The notes: generated by a model from the letters alone, not told the origin. A stretch of 64,000 nt of DNA from Salipaludibacillus sp. LMS25 (GCF_024362805.1 NZ_CP093299.1:1-64000); one strand, 5' to 3'. Positions 1 to 8,962 are shown, counted from the stretch's first letter. Translations and numbers: made by a program.

Positions 1-515
1 TTAGCGACATTATTGCTTATCGTGTATTGTGCTTATTTTTACAGTCAAGTCACGTCATTAGTGTTGCATAAATATTGTCATCATTTTCAGTTTAATAATT
101 CTAGTTGTTTAAAGCCAGAAAAGGGAATACCCAGTTAAAGGTGGCGTCATTCATTTGGTAATTAATTTACATTTATACGAGTACAACGACGACAACGTGT
201 GTATTAAGGAACGGCTTTCCCTTCAATCTTTCGGAGCCAGATAGTCGCTGGTTTCCATAAAAAAGCCCTTAAATACCGACTAATTTGTAAGGTTTTCGCT
301 TACTTTTTGTGTCGATTTGGGCAATGACATGCAGGAGCTGTCATTCAAATGGTAACGTCCCCTTACCAAAATTGCTGATGATAAATTCAGACATCCATCA
401 CTACCAAATACTAGCACACATGACATCTAACTTAAACATATCACCCCCATTCTCAATTAAGTAGAGCAATTGCCGCCTCTTTTTTCTATATAAAAGTGGA
501 TTTATTCAAAGAAAA
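1..515. other. intergenic region, no gene recognised
   Basis: No reading frame here has a ribosome binding site and a plausible protein, and I recognise no RNA gene. It lies downstream of the terminator that ends the ferredoxin oxidoreductase operon, so it is probably an inter-operon spacer. Around 195-300 a slightly GC-richer patch (ggctttccc, ggagccag, tcgctggtttcc) faintly resembles the decayed repeats at 3575 and 50160, but too weakly to call. Confidence 0.4.
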
Positions 516-551
516 GGTACATGACTAAATAAAAATTTAGTCATGTACCTA
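516..551 (-). terminator. intrinsic terminator after korB
   Basis: A perfect 16-bp inverted repeat (aggtacatgactaaat and its complement) around a 4-base loop. Read on the minus strand it is followed by TTTTCTTTG. It starts 55 bases beyond the korB stop and marks the end of the korA-korB operon. Confidence 0.85.
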
Positions 552-605
552 AAATGATGAGGCGCTAAGTTTTAAATTTTTACAAAAATTGATCCATCAC
601 ATGTT

Positions 606-1472
606 TTACATAAACTCAGCTGTTAACTTCTCAAAGTCTTCTTGTTTAAGAGGTAGCTCTTGTGACGAAAGACTTTTCTCTCCAAATCCTTGAACAAGAT
701 TTTCATAGGAAGGCTGGTCTTCGTTCTGATAAATTAATCCGGTGACAAGGCCCTCATACTCCATGAGCGTGTTCATCGCTTTTATACGATTATGCGGGTC
801 ATACTCTTCCACATCAGCCAGTGAAGTCAAATTTTGTTTAAACCAATCATATGTGTTTACTTTATTGAACGTAACGCACGGACTAAACACATTAATTAAT
901 GAAAAGCCTTTATGGGCAATGCCTTTTTCAATAAGTGCTGTCAACTCTTTCAGATCACTTGAAAAACTTTGAGCAACAAAGGTAGCTCCAGCTGTTAAGG
1001 CCATCTCCATCACGTTAAGGGATGATTCAATGGAGCCGCCAGGGGTACTTTTAGTTTTAAATCCCATATCACTTCGTGGCGACGTTTGACCTTTAGTCAA
1101 ACCATATATTTGATTATCCATAACAATATACGTAATATCAATATTTCGGCGAATGGCGTGAACCGTATGTCCCATTCCGATGGCAAAGCCATCTCCATCC
1201 CCACCAGAGGCGATAACAGTCAATTCCCGGTTAGCCATTTTTACCCCTTGAGCGATCGGTAATGAACGACCATGAATCCCATGAAAACCATATGAATTTA
1301 TATAGCCAGAGATTCGACCTGAACAGCCGATACCAGAGACAACAGCCAATTCTTCTGGCACAACACCTGAGTTAGCAGCTGCCCTTTGAATAGCCGCTTG
1401 CACAGAAAAGTCTCCACAACCTGGACACCAATTTGGTTTGACATTATTTCTAAAGTCTTTAAACGTTGCCAT
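606..1472 (-). CDS. korB: 2-oxoacid:ferredoxin oxidoreductase, beta subunit
   Basis: Catalytic thiamine-diphosphate subunit of an enzyme that oxidatively decarboxylates a 2-oxoacid (probably 2-oxoglutarate) to the acyl-CoA and reduces ferredoxin, in the cytoplasm. The 288-residue length is normal. Visible are the N-terminal CPGCG motif (residues 16-20) and the ThDP/Mg motif GDGDG (91-95) with the partner Asn-Gln-Ile-Tyr-Gly near 120-124. There is no fused ferredoxin domain. The ATG has an AAGGAG site 10 bases upstream and overlaps the end of the alpha gene by 14 bases, so the two are translationally coupled. Substrate choice (2-oxoglutarate versus pyruvate) is inferred from family resemblance only. 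Confidence 0.93.
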   Translation of the reverse strand: MATFKDFRNNVKPNWCPGCGDFSVQAAIQRAAANSGVVPEELAVVSGIGCSGRISGYINSYGFHGIHGRSLPIAQGVKMANRELTVIASGGDGDGFAIGMGHTVHAIRRNIDITYIVMDNQIYGLTKGQTSPRSDMGFKTKSTPGGSIESSLNVMEMALTAGATFVAQSFSSDLKELTALIEKGIAHKGFSLINVFSPCVTFNKVNTYDWFKQNLTSLADVEEYDPHNRIKAMNTLMEYEGLVTGLIYQNEDQPSYENLVQGFGEKSLSSQELPLKQEDFEKLTAEFM

Positions 1473-3216
1473 ATGCTAACAGCTCCTTGCATTGATGGAA
1501 AATTTCCGCTGGGAGAAACGGGTTTCCGTCATATTTTAATATCGATTCAATACCACTTACTTCCGTGTTCATTTTTAATAATTGTGCAAGTTGAGCTGTG
1601 GCATTGTTTTCCACTACAACGACTTTTCTTGCTTTATTTATCATGTGTTGAATATCTTCGGTAGGAAACGGATGTAATAATCTTAGCTGACCATGATTGA
1701 CTTTAAGTCCATCTTTTTCAAGGCGAGGGATAATTTCCTCTATCGCCCCTCTCGTTGAATTGACCCCTAAAATCAAGATATCCGCTTCATCATAAGGTTC
1801 ATTTTTTAGAACAGGATCAGGGAAGTGCTGAGCTAGATGGTGTAATTTTCTCATACGCTTATCCATCTGTCGCTTCCGATTTTCAGGGCTTTCAGAAGGT
1901 TTCCCTTGTTCATTATGTTCAACACCAGTCACATGGTGTAAGCCATGCTTCATTCCTGGAAGCACTCGTTTAGAGATACCATCTTCTGTCACTTCATATC
2001 GTTTAAAATAGATGCCTTTATCGAGCTCAGGTAACGCGTCCCCACTATCTAGCTTACCTCGATTAATATGAATCTTAGAAAAATCTAATGGGTTAACCGT
2101 TTGCTTTCCTAGAGAGAGTGCCAAATCTGTCATTATAATAACAGGCACTTGGTATTCTTCAGCAATGTTAAAAGCTTCAACAGTATCGTAAAATGCTTCC
2201 TCTACGCTAGATGGTGCCATCACAACTTTTGGAATTTCGCCATGCGTCCCGTAAATCATGGCAAATATATCAGATTGCTCTTGCTTCGTTGGTAAACCTG
2301 TGCTCGGTCCACCACGCTGAGTATCTACAATCACGAGAGGCGTTTCCGTCATACCGCTTAAGCCTATCGCTTCCATCATCAAGGACAACCCAGGTCCTGC
2401 TGAAGCTGTTAAAGAACGGACACCGGCATAATTTGCCCCGATAGCCATCGTACAGGCAGCAATCTCATCTTCTGTCTGAATAACAGTCCCGCCATATTCA
2501 GGCAGTTTCTTAATTAAATACTCCATAATTTCAGAAGCTGGTGTAATTGGATAAGCTGGCATAAATCGTGCCCCGCCTGCTAACGCCCCTAATGCAATGG
2601 CATCATTTCCTATCATAAACATACGATTCATTCCGTCTGCCGCTTCCAATTTATAGTCCCCTAAACTGGCAGTTGCCACTTTTTCAAAATAGGCCATTCC
2701 CTCTTGAATGGCTTTCATATTTTTCGCTACAACAGCTTCACCTTTTTTAGCAAAAATATGATCCACTACTGATTGAAAAATATCTGCCTTCAAGCCAAGA
2801 AGCGAGGCAGAAGCGCCTACAGCTACCATATTTTTCATAAGTGATGTGCCTAATTCAGTCGCTATTTTTGTAAATGGCACTGAGAATAACGTTTTATGAG
2901 ATCCTTCAGGGATAACTGGCTCAAATTTACTATCGGCGATGACGACGCCCCCTTGGGATAATTCATGGTGATTGACATCAATTGTTTCTTGATCAAAAGC
3001 GACTAATATATCTAGATCATCAGAAATAGAATTCGTTTCAAACGTACTAACTCTAATTTTATTATTAGTATGGCCACCTTTAATTCGCGAAGAAAAGTGT
3101 CTATAGCCGTATAAGTAATAACCTTGGCGATTTAATGCCATTGAAAAAATTTCCCCTGTACTTTCAATTCCTTCACCCTGCTGACCGCCAACTTTCCATG
3201 AAAGTTGATTAATCAT
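1459..3216 (-). CDS. korA: 2-oxoacid:ferredoxin oxidoreductase, fused gamma-alpha subunit
   Basis: Partner of the beta subunit downstream. Residues 1 to about 185 form the gamma domain (GGQQGEG at 10-16), fused to the alpha/pyrimidine-binding domain that begins near residue 195 and carries YPITP (222-226). This gamma-alpha fusion, 585 residues here, is typical of two-subunit Kor-type enzymes in Bacillales and actinobacteria. The ATG follows an AGGGGTG site. The gene is preceded by a long leader with a cre box (3451-3465) and a putative promoter, which suggests carbon catabolite control. As a ferredoxin-linked bypass of 2-oxoglutarate dehydrogenase it would supply reduced ferredoxin; that role is an inference. 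Confidence 0.92.
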   Translation of the reverse strand: MINQLSWKVGGQQGEGIESTGEIFSMALNRQGYYLYGYRHFSSRIKGGHTNNKIRVSTFETNSISDDLDILVAFDQETIDVNHHELSQGGVVIADSKFEPVIPEGSHKTLFSVPFTKIATELGTSLMKNMVAVGASASLLGLKADIFQSVVDHIFAKKGEAVVAKNMKAIQEGMAYFEKVATASLGDYKLEAADGMNRMFMIGNDAIALGALAGGARFMPAYPITPASEIMEYLIKKLPEYGGTVIQTEDEIAACTMAIGANYAGVRSLTASAGPGLSLMMEAIGLSGMTETPLVIVDTQRGGPSTGLPTKQEQSDIFAMIYGTHGEIPKVVMAPSSVEEAFYDTVEAFNIAEEYQVPVIIMTDLALSLGKQTVNPLDFSKIHINRGKLDSGDALPELDKGIYFKRYEVTEDGISKRVLPGMKHGLHHVTGVEHNEQGKPSESPENRKRQMDKRMRKLHHLAQHFPDPVLKNEPYDEADILILGVNSTRGAIEEIIPRLEKDGLKVNHGQLRLLHPFPTEDIQHMINKARKVVVVENNATAQLAQLLKMNTEVSGIESILKYDGNPFLPAEIFHQCKELLAYGNV

Positions 3217-3450
3217 GAGTCCTACACCCCTTTTTGATATGACAGAGACCTCTCCACAACATTCCCTAAATTTTCAAGTTCACTTTTCACATGTAAATAT
3301 ACATTCATTTAACCGATATGAATATGCTTTGCCAGTATACTAGCAAAACATTTTAAAGTGCATCCAACACCTCTACTTTCAAGGCATTCACTTCTGCCTA
3401 ATTTGCTAAAAATAGCTGTAATTACGCCTTTTTATTACACCCAATACATA

Positions 3451-3465
3451 AGTAAGCGTTTACAA
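3451..3465 (-). promoter_or_regulatory. putative cre (CcpA) box upstream of korAB
   Basis: On the minus strand the sequence reads TTGTAAACGCTTACT, matching 14 of 15 positions of the Bacillus cre consensus WTGNAANCGNWWNCA. It lies about 24 bases downstream of the putative -10 box of korA, i.e. within the early transcribed region, where bound CcpA would act as a roadblock. The match is direct; repression is inferred. Confidence 0.65.
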
Positions 3466-3488
3466 ACCATTTTTCCTTTTCTAGATAT

Positions 3489-3517
3489 ATTGTAACATAA
3501 CTTTCACATTTACTTAA
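3489..3517 (-). promoter_or_regulatory. putative korA promoter
   Basis: Minus strand -10 TACAAT at 3489-3494 with a weak -35 (TTAAGT, 3512-3517) at 17-base spacing. The -10 is good and the -35 poor, so the call depends mainly on its position just upstream of the cre box. The predicted leader to the korA ATG is about 265 bases. Confidence 0.45.
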
Positions 3518-3574
3518 AGAAAAACTTGACATTTAGGCAATGTAAATGTTACATACTTAGTTGTTTGCTTATCG

Positions 3575-3645
3575 GAGCCACTTCACTTCGCCTTGCCTCC
3601 TTTTCCACAGGAGCCTCCGCTATTCCAAGGGCCTCTTTAGTTAAC
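3575..3645. repeat. decayed GC-rich dispersed repeat fragment
   Basis: The stretch with cttcgccttgcctcc, ccacaggagcctccgct and ccaagggcctc resembles the end module of the GC-rich intergenic repeat seen more completely at 50160-50275 (cggacgctttcccaagggctc and following). Base composition is visibly richer in G+C than the AT-rich flanks. Assignment to one family is by eye. Confidence 0.35.
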
Positions 3646-3806
3646 ACTTTTCAGCTATTATGACAAGGATGTTTGACTAAAATAGTAGTTCTTTACACCT
3701 GGGTTTCGAAAAAATCGACTGTTTTTGTTATCATATCAAGGCTTACACGTTATTCAATAAGCCTAAGTTATCATTGTCTCATTATCTTTAAGAAAGGCAA
3801 TACGAA

Positions 3807-3926
3807 CCTTCAACCAGCGGGAGGTGAGTGAACCAGGAGGGTAGCGGGCGTTTTCTCACGCCTATATTGATTTTTCTGTGCTCTCTTTTTGAGGCGGAGT
3901 TTTTTGGACGGTTAGCTGTGGTAAAG
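3807..3926 (+). repeat. dispersed repeat, type B copy 1 (120 bp)
   Basis: Aligns end to end with the 120-bp element at 18906-19025. Both start with a cttcaa(t/c)cag(c/t)ggg block, contain acgcctatat and gaggcgg arms that can pair, and end with ttttttggacggtta followed by ctgtgrtaaag. It begins right after the terminator of spoVS (in the direction of that gene's transcription). Two overlapping short frames here, one on each strand, are not credible genes. Confidence 0.7.
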
Positions 3927-3927
3927 C

Positions 3928-3958
3928 CAAAAAAACCTAACAGGCACCTGTCAGGTTT
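3928..3958 (-). terminator. intrinsic terminator after spoVS
   Basis: Minus strand stem AACCTGACAGG / CCTGTTAGGTT with a two-base loop followed by TTTTTGG, a strong intrinsic terminator about 100 bases past the spoVS stop. Confidence 0.85.
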
Positions 3959-4060
3959 CTTGGCCCAATTAAGTGGCTCAGTTGTCCAACTCATTGACGA
4001 TGCTTTATTTGAGAGAATACAGCTGATTTAGCAATTTTTTTACACACTCCAGTGAATACT

Positions 4061-4321
4061 TTATCTCGGTTCTATAATTAGTTTGATGGCCGTTCTTTCA
4101 TCACCCTCAATTTGAATATCCGTAAAGGCGGGGATACAGATTAAATCAATACCGCTTGGTGCCACAAATCCTCGCGCAATAGCCACTGCTTTAATTGATT
4201 GATTTAATGCACCTGCCCCTATTGCCTGAATTTCTGCAGAGCCTCTTTCACGAATCACTCCTGCTAATGCACCAGCTACAGAATTTGGATTGGATTTTGC
4301 TGAAACTTTTAATACTTCCAT
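4061..4321 (-). CDS. spoVS: stage V sporulation protein S
   Basis: Small 86-residue SpoVS-family protein, full length, starting MEVLKVSAKSNPNSVAGAL. In B. subtilis it acts at stage V (coat assembly and heat resistance) and also influences septation; the fold is a small alpha/beta nucleic-acid-binding type. The ATG has an AAGGAGG site 7 bases upstream. It is a single-gene unit with its own terminator, downstream of ymdB as in B. subtilis. Expression in B. subtilis depends on sigma-H, but I could not find a convincing sigma-H promoter in the 268 bases upstream. Confidence 0.95.
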   Translation of the reverse strand: MEVLKVSAKSNPNSVAGALAGVIRERGSAEIQAIGAGALNQSIKAVAIARGFVAPSGIDLICIPAFTDIQIEGDERTAIKLIIEPR

Positions 4322-4589
4322 TTTGGTACCTCCTTAGGATTGTGAATTAAAAAGTGGAATGCTCAACCATCAAGTAAATAATGCGGTATTACTCATTATT
4401 TATCCAGCTAAAAAGAGAACATCTAGAGGGTTGAATTAACTATATAGAATAATACCTCTTTTTGTATATATTCAAAACGTGGAAATATATACTTTTTATG
4501 ATTTAGAAAAAATCCCTAGACGGTTATATGCCATTTTATCCATCAGCTTCATCTTCTCACATTTTATTCAGCAACATCCTATTTGTCTA

Positions 4590-5384
4590 CTAGTCAAACA
4601 GCGGATATTCCTCACTAATATGAATTCTTTTAATAGCGGTCGCTTTTCCTGATTGATCATCCACGTTTATAAAGACTCCGTTACATTGTTCCCTTCCTTT
4701 GGCCACTTCAAACCTTGCAGGTAAATTTGTTAGAAATCTTTGAATGATAATATCTTTATCCATACCGAGAATGCCATCATAAGGGCCTGTCATCCCTACA
4801 TCCGTAATATATGCGGTACCTTGTGGTAAAATGCGTTCATCCGCTGTCTGTACATGAGTATGTGTCCCGACCATAGCTGAAACACGCCCGTCTAAATACC
4901 ATCCCATCGCTAATTTTTCGCTTGTTGCTTCAGCATGAAAATCAACAAAAATGACGGGGGTTTCTTTTTTAATAGTCTTTATAAGTTCATCCATTGTTTT
5001 AAAAGGGCAGTCAATCGGGGGTAAAAAGGTTCGTCCTTGAGCGTTAATAATCGCTATCTTTCGCTTACCGATTTTATAAATGACGTAACCCTTTCCTGGA
5101 TTTTCTTCTGGAAAGTTAACAGGACGAATGAGGTTTGGTGCCTTTTCTATAAATTCAAAGATCTCTTTTTTGTCCCATGTGTGATTCCCCATTGTAATGA
5201 CGTCTGCACCTGTCTGAGATATTTCATGATAAATTTTACTCGTAAGGCCTTTTCCTCCAGCAGCATTTTCACCATTCACGATCGTGATATCGGGCATGTA
5301 TTTAGCTTTCAGTTTTGGTAAATAGTCTTTTAAAGCCTCACGTCCCGGAGAGCCAACCACATCTCCAATAAATAAAATCTTCAT
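4590..5384 (-). CDS. ymdB: YmdB-type metallophosphoesterase / 2',3'-cyclic nucleotide phosphodiesterase
   Basis: Cytosolic calcineurin-like phosphoesterase of 264 residues. Metal-binding motifs are GD (7-8), NGEN (37-40), GNHTW (66-70), DFHAE and GTHTH, which match the dinuclear-metal site of B. subtilis YmdB. In that species it hydrolyses 2',3'-cyclic nucleotides and affects biofilm versus motility gene expression. The ATG follows AAGGAGAAGG. Its place directly after rny (RNase Y) is conserved and consistent with a role in RNA turnover or signalling. A rho-independent terminator lies between rny and ymdB, so ymdB depends on read-through or its own promoter. Confidence 0.95.
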   Translation of the reverse strand: MKILFIGDVVGSPGREALKDYLPKLKAKYMPDITIVNGENAAGGKGLTSKIYHEISQTGADVITMGNHTWDKKEIFEFIEKAPNLIRPVNFPEENPGKGYVIYKIGKRKIAIINAQGRTFLPPIDCPFKTMDELIKTIKKETPVIFVDFHAEATSEKLAMGWYLDGRVSAMVGTHTHVQTADERILPQGTAYITDVGMTGPYDGILGMDKDIIIQRFLTNLPARFEVAKGREQCNGVFINVDDQSGKATAIKRIHISEEYPLFD

Positions 5385-5526
5385 TGTTACCTTCTCCTTT
5401 TGCTCTTTTAATTAGCCTTTACTTAAATTCAGCACTATGTAAACATTCATGTTTGCTAGAGGGGAAAGCCTTAAAATGATTAACTATTAAAGATTTCCAC
5501 GTACTAATATAGCATATACCTCCGCC

Positions 5527-5563
5527 AAAAAAATAAAGTGGCAATAAATCACCACTTTATTTT
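5527..5563 (-). terminator. intrinsic terminator overlapping the rny stop codon
   Basis: Minus strand AAATAAAGTGG / CCACTTTATTT hairpin followed by a T run (TTTTTTTGG). The upstream arm includes the last Lys codon and the TAA stop of rny (5557-5559), so the terminating structure is built into the coding end. Confidence 0.85.
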
Positions 5564-7122
5564 GCATACTCAACTGCCCGTGTTTCACGAATGACCGTTA
5601 CTTTAATATGTCCCGGATAGTCAAGTTCATCTTCAATTTTCTTTGTAATATCTCTAGCTAATCGATACGAATCTTCATCCGTAATGTAGTCAGGCTTCAC
5701 CATAATACGCACTTCACGTCCAGCTTGAATGGCATATGTTTTTTCAACGCCTTCAAAGGATTCAGAAATCTCCTCAAGCTTTTCAAGTCGCTTAATGTAC
5801 GTCTCCAATGTCTCCCGACGCGCACCAGGTCGCGCAGCAGATAAGGCATCCGCAGCTGCAACTAACGTGGCAATAACAGAGGTCGCTTCTGTATCACCAT
5901 GGTGTGATGCAATACTGTTTATGACAACTGGATGTTCTTTATACTTATTACCAAGCTCCACACCGATCTCAACATGACTGCCTTCCACCTCATGGTCAAT
6001 TGCTTTACCGATATCATGTAAAAGGCCTGCTCGTCTGGCAAGTTGAACATCTTCTCCCAACTCGGCAGCCATTATTCCACTTAGATGAGCAACTTCCATA
6101 GAGTGTTTTAAGACATTCTGTCCATAGCTTGTTCGAAATTTAAGACGTCCCATTATTTTGATTAAATCAGGATGTAAATTGTGAATTCCCATTTCAAACG
6201 TTGTTTGTTCTCCATACTCACGAATTAATTCATCAACTTCACGTCTAGCTTTATCCACTGTTTCTTCAATTCGGGCAGGGTGAATTCGTCCATCCTGAAC
6301 AAGTTTTTCAAGCGCCGTTTTAGCGATTTCTCTTCTTATCGGATCAAAACCAGATAAGATAACGGCTTCCGGCGTATCATCAATAATGAGGTCAATGCCA
6401 GTTAACGTTTCTAAAGCTCGTATGTTTCGCCCTTCCCGTCCGATAATTCGACCTTTCATTTCATCATTCGGTAAGTTTACGACAGAAACGGTCGTCTCAG
6501 CCACATGATCAGCTGCACATCGCTGTAAAGATAAAGAAAGAATTTCTTTCGCTTTTTTATCAGCTTCTTCCTTAGCTTGTGTAATAGCCTCTTTGACGAG
6601 AACAGCTTTTTCATGGGTTAACTCATTTTCTACCGTTTTCATAATAATTTCTTTCGCATCTTCTTTAGAGAACCCAGAAATTCTTTCTAATTCTTGCTGC
6701 TGTTGATTAAATAACTCCTCGACTTTGCTATTCATCTCGTCGATTTCATGTTGACGTTTTGACAATTGCTCTTCTCGTTTTTCAAGAGTCTCTTCCTTTT
6801 TGTCCAACGTTTCACTTTTTCGATCCAATATTTCTTCCTTTTGAACCAACCGGTTCTCTTGTTTCTGAATATCGTTTCGACGATCGCGAACTTCCTGTTC
6901 GGCCTCCATACGCATCTTGTGCGCCTCGTCTTTTGCCTCGAGGATGGCTTCACGCTTACTAGAGTCCGCTTCCCGCTTAGCATCTTCAATTGTTTGTCGG
7001 GCCAAAGCCTCTGCGCTTGAAATCTTTGCTTCGGCGATTGATTTACGAACGAAGTATCCAATCAAGATACCGATTGCTACAGTGAATAGCAAAATGAGGA
7101 TTTGTATGATCAGATTATCCAA
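5557..7122 (-). CDS. rny: ribonuclease Y
   Basis: Membrane-anchored endoribonuclease that starts decay of many mRNAs in Firmicutes. The 521-residue protein has one N-terminal membrane helix (about 5-24), a long charged coiled coil (about 28-195), a KH domain (about 205-270, with [12 protein letters not shown]) and an HD domain with [10 protein letters not shown] near residue 368. The C-terminus RAVEYAK is identical in form to B. subtilis RNase Y. The start is TTG, 10 bases after GGAGG; no in-frame ATG lies at a comparable position. The promoter at 7261-7289 lies about 140 bases upstream. Confidence 0.97.
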   Translation of the reverse strand: MDNLIIQILILLFTVAIGILIGYFVRKSIAEAKISSAEALARQTIEDAKREADSSKREAILEAKDEAHKMRMEAEQEVRDRRNDIQKQENRLVQKEEILDRKSETLDKKEETLEKREEQLSKRQHEIDEMNSKVEELFNQQQQELERISGFSKEDAKEIIMKTVENELTHEKAVLVKEAITQAKEEADKKAKEILSLSLQRCAADHVAETTVSVVNLPNDEMKGRIIGREGRNIRALETLTGIDLIIDDTPEAVILSGFDPIRREIAKTALEKLVQDGRIHPARIEETVDKARREVDELIREYGEQTTFEMGIHNLHPDLIKIMGRLKFRTSYGQNVLKHSMEVAHLSGIMAAELGEDVQLARRAGLLHDIGKAIDHEVEGSHVEIGVELGNKYKEHPVVINSIASHHGDTEATSVIATLVAAADALSAARPGARRETLETYIKRLEKLEEISESFEGVEKTYAIQAGREVRIMVKPDYITDEDSYRLARDITKKIEDELDYPGHIKVTVIRETRAVEYAK

Positions 7123-7260
7123 TACTGATTCACCTCCTCATGCTATTTCTTTGTGGTCAAACATGTCCATTTTTCAAGTTCATCTTTTTGTAAAAATAAT
7201 GCAAACTATTCATCCAGTACGACTAATTACAAACAGTCGTTTAATGCAGTATTCTCACTA

Positions 7261-7289
7261 ATTGTATGCTTCATAACGTATAATGTCAA
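7261..7289 (-). promoter_or_regulatory. sigma-A promoter of rny
   Basis: Minus strand TTGACA (7284-7289), 17-base spacer, TACAAT (7261-7266). Predicted start about 7254, giving a leader of about 130 bases before the TTG of rny. Confidence 0.75.
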
Positions 7290-7413
7290 GCTTTGGTAAG
7301 CACTCTAACAATATGTTTTTGCTAATAACACGTGTTTAAAAAAAGAGAAATTTATTAAAGTGAAATAAGTGTTTTCCCCTATCGAAGAATGAACACTGCC
7401 ATTTTATAAAACG

Positions 7414-7503
7414 CCCTTCAATTAATGGAGTTAAGTTTAGGGTCCGTTATCTCTCCTCTCTATTTTTGAGGCGGGAGTTTTTCGGACGATTAGCTGTGAT
7501 ACA
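7414..7503 (+). repeat. dispersed repeat, type B copy 3 (shortened)
   Basis: Begins cccttcaattaatgg and shares the block ccgttatctc, tcctctct, gaggcgg and the tail ttcggacgattagctgtgat with the 120-bp elements at 3807 and 18906. It lacks about 20-30 bases carrying the left arm (cccgcctatat) of the internal hairpin. It lies in the 660-base rny-recA spacer, distal to the recA terminator. An 81-codon minus-strand frame across 7437-7682 has no family resemblance and is rejected as a gene. Confidence 0.6.
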
Positions 7504-7735
7504 TTAGAGTGCTTAATAGTAACCATTGAAGAAAACACAAGCTGTGTTAAATAGATGAAGAGGTTTGAAAAAAGGAGACAAGGCACGCGTGTGTTATCAT
7601 GATAATAAATGCTTAAGTTATCACCCATGCTGGGCGCACCAGAAAGAGAGACCCCTCTGCGTTTCCTAGGCAAGGGCTCCACAATCAGCTAACTACTCCT
7701 TCTCTCTTCATCGTTCAGGACAAATGCCTAGCACT

Positions 7736-7778
7736 CCAAAAAATACCCTGGAAGAAAACAGATTCTCCCAGGGCATAC
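7736..7778 (-). terminator. intrinsic terminator after recA
   Basis: Minus strand TATGCCCTGG / CCAGGGTA hairpin with a 15-17-base loop, followed by TTTTTTGG, immediately past the recA stop. Confidence 0.8.
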
Positions 7779-7782
7779 ACTT

Positions 7783-8835
7783 TTATTTAACATCTAAAGG
7801 AAGGCCTTCCCCTTCATCACCAGAATTTTCTGTAGGTACTTCTTGTGTTCCAAGCAATCCATGGTATTCACGGATGCGATTCTCTATTTCTTTCGTTACT
7901 TCCTCATTTTCCTTAAGGAATTGCTTAGCATTTTCTCGTCCTTGTCCCATACGATCGTTATTGTATGAGTACCATGCTCCGCTTTTTTGTACAATGTCTA
8001 AATCTGACGCAATATCCAAAATAGATCCTTCACGTGAAATCCCTTCGCCATACATAATATCAACTTCCGCTGTTCTAAATGGAGGAGCTACTTTATTTTT
8101 AACGACTTTTAATTTTGTTTTATTTCCTATCATATCGTTTCCTTGTTTCAATGTCTCTGCCCGACGGACTTCTAACCGAACAGAGGAATAGAATTTAAGC
8201 GCACGTCCACCAGGAGTTGTCTCTGGGTTACCAAACATGACCCCCACCTTTTCACGAATTTGGTTGATGAAAACGGCAATTGTATTGGATTTACTAACAG
8301 CTCCTGATAGCTTCCGAAGTGCTTGAGACATTAATCGAGCTTGCAAACCTACATGGCTATCTCCCATCTCTCCTTCTATTTCCGCTTTTGGAACGAGAGC
8401 AGCCACAGAGTCAATGATAAGAATATCTACAGCTCCACTTCGTACAAGCGCTTCAGCAATTTCTAAAGCTTGCTCTCCTGTATCTGGTTGAGATAATAGT
8501 AATTCATCAATATTAACACCTAAATTTTGTGCATAAACAGGGTCTAAAGCATGCTCAGCATCTATAAAAGCTGCTTGACCACCATTGCGTTGAACTTCAG
8601 CAATCGCATGAAGAGCAACAGTTGTCTTACCAGATGATTCAGGCCCATAAATCTCAATCACTCTTCCCCGTGGATATCCGCCTACTCCTAAGGCAATATC
8701 AAGTGCTAAGGCCCCACTAGAGATCGTCGACACACGACGCTCTGCTTGCTCACCTAATTTCATAATAGAACCTTTACCGAATTGTTTCTCAATCTGTTTT
8801 AAAGCCATATCTAACGCTTGTTTTCGATCTGACAT
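7783..8835 (-). CDS. recA: recombinase RecA
   Basis: DNA-dependent ATPase that forms the strand-exchange filament and stimulates LexA self-cleavage. The 350-residue product starts [20 protein letters not shown] and has Walker A GPESSGKT (64-71), the LLIIDS-type Walker B region and the conserved NQIREKVGV loop. I chose the ATG at 8835 because AAAGGAGAG lies just upstream; the frame could extend 17 codons further but that extension has no family match. It is monocistronic here, with its own promoter carrying a LexA box and its own terminator. In B. subtilis recA directly follows cinA; here a helicase gene separates them. Confidence 0.98.
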   Translation of the reverse strand: MSDRKQALDMALKQIEKQFGKGSIMKLGEQAERRVSTISSGALALDIALGVGGYPRGRVIEIYGPESSGKTTVALHAIAEVQRNGGQAAFIDAEHALDPVYAQNLGVNIDELLLSQPDTGEQALEIAEALVRSGAVDILIIDSVAALVPKAEIEGEMGDSHVGLQARLMSQALRKLSGAVSKSNTIAVFINQIREKVGVMFGNPETTPGGRALKFYSSVRLEVRRAETLKQGNDMIGNKTKLKVVKNKVAPPFRTAEVDIMYGEGISREGSILDIASDLDIVQKSGAWYSYNNDRMGQGRENAKQFLKENEEVTKEIENRIREYHGLLGTQEVPTENSGDEGEGLPLDVK

Positions 8836-8913
8836 TCTCAACTCTCCTTTATACATTAAATGATGTCGCCCATGACGATATCTCATTTATTAACTTCATT
8901 ATTTTCCAAACTC

Positions 8914-8927
8914 CAAACATCCGTTCG
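8914..8927 (-). promoter_or_regulatory. LexA (DinR) operator of recA
   Basis: Minus strand CGAACGGATGTTTG fits the Firmicute SOS box CGAAC-N4-GTTYG. It starts at the predicted transcription start (about 8927) and covers roughly +1 to +14, where LexA would block initiation. A second half-site (CGGATGTTTC) lies in the promoter spacer. Confidence 0.85.
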
Positions 8928-8933
8928 CTTTTT

Positions 8934-8962
8934 ATTATAAACGGAAACATCCGCCTTGTCAA
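8934..8962 (-). promoter_or_regulatory. consensus sigma-A promoter of recA
   Basis: Minus strand TTGACA (8957-8962), 17-base spacer, TATAAT (8934-8939): perfect consensus in both boxes. The predicted leader to the recA ATG is about 92 bases. Confidence 0.9.

Noticed and set aside
195..300. Possible third copy of the GC-rich repeat
   Set aside because: Only a few short words agree with 50160-50275; not distinguishable from chance by eye.
3526..3554. TTGACA with a possible -10 on the plus strand near korA
   Set aside because: The -10 candidate (TTACAT) is poor and no plus-strand gene follows, so I did not call a divergent promoter.
3788..4031. Overlapping short frames on both strands
   Set aside because: They are formed by the type B repeat and the spoVS terminator; neither has a ribosome site or a recognisable product.
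4322..4589. sigma-H promoter for spoVS
   Set aside because: AGGGATTTTT and GAAT words occur, but not at the spacing required for a sigma-H promoter.
7437..7682. 81-codon minus-strand frame in the rny-recA spacer
   Set aside because: It overlaps a dispersed repeat, has no family resemblance and its product looks random.
7724..8191. 155-codon plus-strand frame opposite recA
   Set aside because: It is the antisense shadow of the conserved recA coding sequence.
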